A stretch of 64,000 nt of DNA, from positions 682,001-746,000 of the forward strand of contig OY821614.1 in the NCBI GenBank assembly GCA_963682085.1. The letters are read 5' to 3'. The stretch is from Thiodubiliella sp900128405 (GTDB taxonomy: Bacteria > Pseudomonadota > Gammaproteobacteria > PS1 > Pseudothioglobaceae). The notes below the pieces were generated by a model. That model saw only the letters and a program-made list of their open reading frames with translations, made no database searches and was not told the origin of the DNA. Below, piece after piece: positions 60,017-64,000 of this stretch (position 1 is the stretch's first letter; every line of letters begins with the position of its first letter). Made by a program: the position numbers and the translations under genes.

Positions 60017-60721
60017 CTACTTATTAGGAATAACATTACTCAAACTTTTCATTGCTTCGGCATAAAATTTAACCCCTCTTTCAACTTTTTCTCGTCCACG
60101 AGACACACGCCATTTATTGGTATCGCGTAATGAATAAACGCAGCCACAATATTCTTGTTGGTAAAATTCTTCTTGTTTTGAGAGTTCCAACATCCTGGAA
60201 GAGCCACCTTGCTTACGCCAATTAAAATCCCAATAAGTAATACCGTCAAATACATCAGCAGCACGCCCGCCACAACCATTAATTTGATTCATATCTTTCC
60301 AACGAGAAATACCCAAAGTAGAGGAAATTAAATCAAAACCATGTGCCTTGGCATACTCTGCCGTAACCTCAAAACGCATATCAAAACAAGTGGTGCATCG
60401 TGCACCACGCTCTGGCTCATCTTCCTGCCCTTTAATTCTTGCAAACCATTCATCTTTATTATAATCTGCATCAATAAACGGCATACCAAGTTTTTCAGCA
60501 AAGCGAATATTTTCCTCTTTACGCAATTCATATTCTTCTTGTGGGTGAATATTTGGGTTGTAAAAAAAGATAGTGGTGTCAATTTTTGACACTGCCAAAG
60601 CCTCCATAATCTCACCAGCACAAGGCGCACAACAAGAGTGCATAAGTAACTTGGTTTCACCATTTGGTGTTTGCAATTTAGGGCGTTCATAGCCCGACAA
60701 ACTGTAATCTATTTGAGACAT
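60017..60721 (-). CDS. queH: epoxyqueuosine reductase QueH
   Basis: QueH makes queuosine in tRNA from epoxyqueuosine and replaces QueG in many bacteria. The protein of about 234 residues has the DUF208 motifs LMHSCCAPCAGEIMEAL, the cysteine pair GARCTTCFDMRFE, GISRWKDMNQINGCG and the late EYCGCVYSLRDTN. The frame is open nine codons further, but the ATG at 60721, with AGGTG seven bases upstream, is the better start and overlaps the end of the HolD-like gene by 13 bases. Confidence 0.93.
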   Translation of the reverse strand: MSQIDYSLSGYERPKLQTPNGETKLLMHSCCAPCAGEIMEALAVSKIDTTIFFYNPNIHPQEEYELRKEENIRFAEKLGMPFIDADYNKDEWFARIKGQEDEPERGARCTTCFDMRFEVTAEYAKAHGFDLISSTLGISRWKDMNQINGCGGRAADVFDGITYWDFNWRKQGGSSRMLELSKQEEFYQQEYCGCVYSLRDTNKWRVSRGREKVERGVKFYAEAMKSLSNVIPNK

Positions 60722-61131
60722 ACTTGCACCTTTTTTAACACTTCCCATGCTTCTCGTTTAAGCGTATCACTGGTCAAAATATCGCTCGGATGATGTATAA
60801 CAAAATGATTATTTGCACCTAATACCAAGTCTTTACTCATTAATAACACCACTTTAGCGTCATATTGTCCCAGTGTATCAGTTAAGTCATTAACCTCAAT
60901 ATCAACACATTTAATGTCTGATTTTTTTAGCCCAATAGCACCCAACATTTTAAATAAAAAATCTTGAATCTTACCAGTTTGACAAAAAGAGTGTGCATTT
61001 GGCGTTTCAATCACCAAACATTGCACACATTTTTTTTGCACACTGGCTTCTATTGCCTCAGCACGCTCAGCGTATAAAAACGCTGGCACACCAAATGCCT
61101 CTAAATAATTAGCACGCTCTAATTGATTCAT
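60709..61131 (-). CDS. HolD-like or uracil-DNA-glycosylase-fold protein of uncertain role
   Basis: The 140-residue protein starts MNQLERANYLEAFGVPAFLY and ends with HHPSDILTSDTLKREAWEVLKKVQ. That ending resembles the C-terminal helix of family-4 uracil-DNA glycosylases and of proteins annotated as the psi subunit (HolD) of DNA polymerase III in gammaproteobacteria. Catalytic residues of glycosylases are not evident. Four cysteines lie in the middle. It is coupled between leuA (four-base overlap) and queH. The fold is a suggestion from memory of the ending, not a firm call. Confidence 0.4.
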   Translation of the reverse strand: MNQLERANYLEAFGVPAFLYAERAEAIEASVQKKCVQCLVIETPNAHSFCQTGKIQDFLFKMLGAIGLKKSDIKCVDIEVNDLTDTLGQYDAKVVLLMSKDLVLGANNHFVIHHPSDILTSDTLKREAWEVLKKVQVCLK

Positions 61132-62660
61132 ATCTGTGGATGTGCCTTATCAACGGCTACTAAAATTTTATTCAAACCATGGATGTAAGCCTTAGCACTG
61201 GCAAGAATAATATCGGTATCTGCACCTTGTCCATTAACAATACGCCCCTCACTCTCAAGACGCACATTAACTTCACCCAGTGCATCTGTGCCTTGTGTTA
61301 CATTTGATACTGAATATAGTTGCAAATTCATATCTACGCCTACCAGTGAATTAATGGCACTAAAGGTAGCATCTACTGCACCTGATGTATTGGCGGTGGC
61401 TGACACTTCTTGACCGTCAATAACAAGCACAACCTGTGCTGAATTTTGTTTGTCTGTTTCACTGGAAACTTTAAGCGATACCAATTGAATACTTTCACAT
61501 TCTTCGCTTTGAGATTCTGAAACCAATGCTTGTAGGTCTTCGTCAAAAATCTCATGTTTCTTGTCTGCCAATTCTTTAAAACTCTTAAAAGTAGCATTGA
61601 GCATATCATTATTCTCAAACTCAACACCAAGTTCTTGCATTTTAACTTTAAAGGCATTACGACCCGAATGTTTACCCATAACCAGTTTATTGGCATTCCA
61701 GCCAATATCTTCTGCCCGCATGATTTCGTAAGTCTCACGGTGTTTAAGCACACCATCTTGATGAATACCCGCTTCATGAGCAAAGGCATTAGCACCAACA
61801 ATGGCTTTATTAGGTTGCACAATAAAACCCGTTACACTTGAAACCAAACGAGAAGCCGAGAGGATTTGCGTAGCGTCAATATTGGTATCACAATCAAAAA
61901 TATCTTGACGAGTTCGCACTGCCATAACCACCTCTTCAAGCGAACTATTGCCTGCACGCTCGCCCAAGCCGTTAATGGTGCATTCAACTTGACGAGCACC
62001 ATTTAGCACCGCTGATAGAGAATTAGCCACCGCTAGACCCAAATCATTATGGCAATGGGCTGAGAAAATTGCTTTATCAGAATTTGGAATGCGTTCAATC
62101 AAAGATTTAATAGTGGCACCAAATTGATGCGGCATATTGTAGCCCACAGTATCAGGAATATTGATAGTGGTCGCACCCGCATCAATTGTCGCCTCAATAA
62201 TACGACAAAGGAAATCTTCGTCACTACGCCCTGCATCTTCAGGTGAAAACTCAATATCATCCGTCCAATTTCTAGCGCGTTGAACTGCACGAACTGCCTG
62301 TTCCACCACTTGATCAGGTGTCATCTTAAGTTTCATTTGCATATGAATATTGCTGGTAGCAATAAAGGTATGAATGCGTGATGAATTGGCACCTTTTAGT
62401 GCCTCACCAGCACGGTCAATGTCTTTGTCCAATGCTCTTGCGAGTGAACAAATAGTGGCATCTTTAATGATATTAGCAACCGCTTGGACAGCCTCAAAGT
62501 CTCCTTGTGAGGCAATGGCAAAACCTGCTTCAATAACGTCTACACGCATTTTTTCTAGCACTTTGGCGATGCGTATTTTTTCGTCTTTGGTCATTGACGC
62601 ACCGGGTGATTGCTCACCGTCTCTTAGGGTTGTGTCAAAAATAATTAGTTTGTTGGACAT
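61128..62660 (-). CDS. leuA: 2-isopropylmalate synthase
   Basis: LeuA commits 2-oxoisovalerate to leucine. The 510-residue enzyme has the HMGL-like barrel (FDTTLRDGEQSPGASMT at the start, AHCHNDLGLAVANSLSAV and NGLGERAGNSSLEEVVMA) and the C-terminal LeuA allosteric domain (about residues 385-505), where leucine feeds back. The gene order ilvC-pssA-leuA is typical of gammaproteobacteria. No attenuator peptide was seen in the 176 bases upstream, only a small hairpin (ATTACC-TTAC-GGTAAT). Confidence 0.96.
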   Translation of the reverse strand: MSNKLIIFDTTLRDGEQSPGASMTKDEKIRIAKVLEKMRVDVIEAGFAIASQGDFEAVQAVANIIKDATICSLARALDKDIDRAGEALKGANSSRIHTFIATSNIHMQMKLKMTPDQVVEQAVRAVQRARNWTDDIEFSPEDAGRSDEDFLCRIIEATIDAGATTINIPDTVGYNMPHQFGATIKSLIERIPNSDKAIFSAHCHNDLGLAVANSLSAVLNGARQVECTINGLGERAGNSSLEEVVMAVRTRQDIFDCDTNIDATQILSASRLVSSVTGFIVQPNKAIVGANAFAHEAGIHQDGVLKHRETYEIMRAEDIGWNANKLVMGKHSGRNAFKVKMQELGVEFENNDMLNATFKSFKELADKKHEIFDEDLQALVSESQSEECESIQLVSLKVSSETDKQNSAQVVLVIDGQEVSATANTSGAVDATFSAINSLVGVDMNLQLYSVSNVTQGTDALGEVNVRLESEGRIVNGQGADTDIILASAKAYIHGLNKILVAVDKAHPQI

Positions 62661-62836
62661 TTCTCTCTCCTGTATTTCGTTGTGTTTTTTTTGCTTTGTT
62701 ACTTTATAAGGGTGCTGGCCTTTCAGCCGAGCAAGATGATAGATTACCTTACGGTAATAATCGTAACAAAATCAGGAAAGTGTTTTGCTTGAATGGAAAA
62801 GTTTTAATTTGATGTCTCATGGAAAGGCATTATAAA

Positions 62837-63601
62837 TTAAAGTTTGTTTGATTTTTTACTTTTTTTCTTGAAAGTGCGTTTTTTACGCACATCAATCGTT
62901 GTCATAATCAAACCAGACAAAGTGTAAACAAAGAAAAATATAAATAGAATGGCACTTGGCGACAAAGTAACAACAATAATAATTAAAATAGCAATCAATA
63001 ATAATTTAAATGACGACCTGCCTTTAAGGTTAATCTCTTTAAAACTATAATAACGAATATTACTCACCATTAACACACCTGCCATTACCAAAATACCCCA
63101 ACTCACCATAGCAAGATATTGATCATAATCCGTAACGCCAACAAGATCCTTAGCCCACACTAACCCTGCAATAAGTGCCGCAGCGGCTGGCGAAGGCAAA
63201 CCCTGAAAATAACGCTTATCTTCAACACCAATTTGCGTATTAAAGCGTGCCAAACGCAATGCACCAGCGGCTGTATAAACAAATGCACCAATCCAACCAA
63301 TCTGCCCCATCTCTGAAAGTTGCCAAAAATATATCAACAAAGCAGGTGCCACACCAAATGAAACCATATCTGCCATAGAATCATATTGCTCACCAAACGC
63401 ACTTTGGGTATTGGTCAGTCGTGCCACACGCCCATCCAAACCATCCCACACCATTGCTACAAAAATAGCAATAGCCGCTTCTGCATATTGCCCTTTGGTG
63501 GCTAAAATAATGGAAAAGAACCCAGCAAACAATCCAAATGTTGTTAATAGATTAGGAAGTAAGTAAACGCCTCTTTTTATTTTTTTCTCTATCATAATCA
63601 T
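62837..63601 (-). CDS. pssA: CDP-diacylglycerol--serine O-phosphatidyltransferase
   Basis: The protein of about 254 residues makes phosphatidylserine. The CDP-alcohol phosphotransferase motif is DGLDGRVARLTNTQSAFGEQ, continuing to YDSMADMVSFG (pattern DGxxAR...GxxxDxxxD). Six to seven membrane helices follow, and a lysine-rich tail closes the protein. A TTG nine codons upstream lies inside the ilvC terminator, so I place the start at the ATG at 63601; the ATG at 63595 is also possible. Confidence 0.92.
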   Translation of the reverse strand: MIMIEKKIKRGVYLLPNLLTTFGLFAGFFSIILATKGQYAEAAIAIFVAMVWDGLDGRVARLTNTQSAFGEQYDSMADMVSFGVAPALLIYFWQLSEMGQIGWIGAFVYTAAGALRLARFNTQIGVEDKRYFQGLPSPAAAALIAGLVWAKDLVGVTDYDQYLAMVSWGILVMAGVLMVSNIRYYSFKEINLKGRSSFKLLLIAILIIIVVTLSPSAILFIFFFVYTLSGLIMTTIDVRKKRTFKKKSKKSNKL

Positions 63602-63617
63602 CCATTTGTAAACAAAA

Positions 63618-63646
63618 ACGCCCAACTAAGTTGGGCGTTTAATGCT
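63618..63646 (-). terminator. intrinsic terminator after ilvC
   Basis: On the minus strand, CGCCCAAC-TTA-GTTGGGCG is followed by TTTTTGTTT, just downstream of the ilvC stop and upstream of pssA. It is leaky at best, since pssA has little room for its own promoter. Confidence 0.85.
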
Positions 63647-63650
63647 GTTT

Positions 63651-64000
63651 TTAATTTTTGCTTTGATCGATAATTTTATTCTTAGCAATCCACGGCATCA
63701 TTGAACGCAATGATTCGCCAACTTGCTCAATTTGATGAGCCCGTTGCACTTCACGACGAGCAGGTAATTCGCCTACATTAGCCACAAATTCTTTGGCAAA
63801 TGAGCCATCTTGAATTTCACTCAAGATTTTTTTCATTTCCAACTTGGTTTCAGCAGTGATAATACGAGGACCACGGGTTACATCACCATACTCAGCAGTG
63901 TTTGAGATTGAATAACGCATATTGGCAATACCACCTTCATACATCAAATCAACAATCAATTTAAGTTCGTGCAAACACTCAAAATATGCCATTTCAGGCT
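63651..64000 (-). CDS. ilvC: ketol-acid reductoisomerase, C-terminal part (continues past the window edge)
   Basis: The last 116 or so residues of IlvC are visible, beginning in the segment PEMAYFECLHELKLIVDLMYEGGI, which holds an active-site glutamate, and running through NMRYSISNTAEYGDVTRGPRI. The open frame continues to the window end, so the internal methionine is not the start. The enzyme acts in valine and isoleucine synthesis. Confidence 0.93.
   Translation of the reverse strand, partial: PEMAYFECLHELKLIVDLMYEGGIANMRYSISNTAEYGDVTRGPRIITAETKLEMKKILSEIQDGSFAKEFVANVGELPARREVQRAHQIEQVGESLRSMMPWIAKNKIIDQSKN

Noticed and set aside
62661..62836. Leucine attenuator upstream of leuA
   Set aside because: No leucine-rich leader peptide was found; only a weak hairpin is present.

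Overview
The window is AT-rich gammaproteobacterial chromosome. Gene order and protein types (rnc-era-recO-pdxJ-acpS, serC-serA-pheA-hisC-tyrA-aroA, lgt-thyA, radA-nrdR-glyA, ilvC-pssA-leuA), a DsrC-type protein and very tight gene packing suggest a sulfur-oxidising gammaproteobacterium of the SUP05/Thioglobus and bivalve-symbiont type. That placement is inferred from gene content, not from a marker-gene tree.

Layout. 1-9 kb: lepA, a bcp-ubiG pair, a small secreted protein, the acpS-pdxJ-recO-(YdjM-like)-era-rnc operon, and a stand-alone Cas6/Cmx6-like gene. 9-16 kb: the lgt-thyA-yjdM operon, tRNA-Arg, an ArsR regulator, an MlaC-like protein, ctpA-parA-parB, lepB and a DsrC-family gene lacking the family cysteines. 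16-23 kb: a serine/aromatic operon (serC, serA, pheA, an unrecognised 47-codon gene, hisC, tyrA, aroA) whose members mostly overlap by 1-4 bases. 23-26.3 kb: a B12 module (cobalamin riboswitch, BtuB-like receptor, BtuN-like membrane protein, cobO). 26.7-32.6 kb: a porin, lptG, an EptA-like transferase, uppP, a DUF3108 protein and tRNA-His. 32.6-35.7 kb: radA, nrdR, glyA. 35.9-39.4 kb: a frame-broken surface-protein gene with a C-terminal sorting signal, a 17-copy pentanucleotide repeat, a large inverted repeat and a small coiled-coil membrane protein. 39.4-50.5 kb: ribosomal oxygenase, DMT exporter, HopJ-family gene, aceE, rseC, a phosphohexomutase, mgtE, hpf, a small orphan gene, argD and argF. 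60-64 kb: queH, a HolD-like gene, leuA, pssA and the end of ilvC.

The most unusual part is 50.5-59.9 kb, a tandem duplication of a unit of about 4.6 kb. Each unit carries a small secreted DUF1566 protein, a gene whose N-terminal half resembles Avd (the four-helix accessory protein of diversity-generating retroelements, DGRs), a large DUF1566 lipoprotein with Ig-like and fibronectin-type repeats, a small inverted-repeat element and a cytidine deaminase gene. The two large lipoproteins differ mainly at their extreme C-termini, in a run of codons whose first two bases vary while the third is fixed. That is the pattern expected from adenine-directed DGR mutagenesis. No reverse transcriptase and no template repeat are visible here, so this would be a remote or orphaned DGR target cassette. 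The C-terminal half of the Avd-like gene is homologous to a MITE that occurs elsewhere in the window, which suggests the accessory gene was broken before the duplication.

A family of short inverted-repeat elements (end sequence GAGACCTTTGCATAAATATG) recurs at 0.16, 22.9, 32.3, 46.2, 51.3, 54.2, 55.8 and 58.8 kb and accounts for much of the non-coding sequence.
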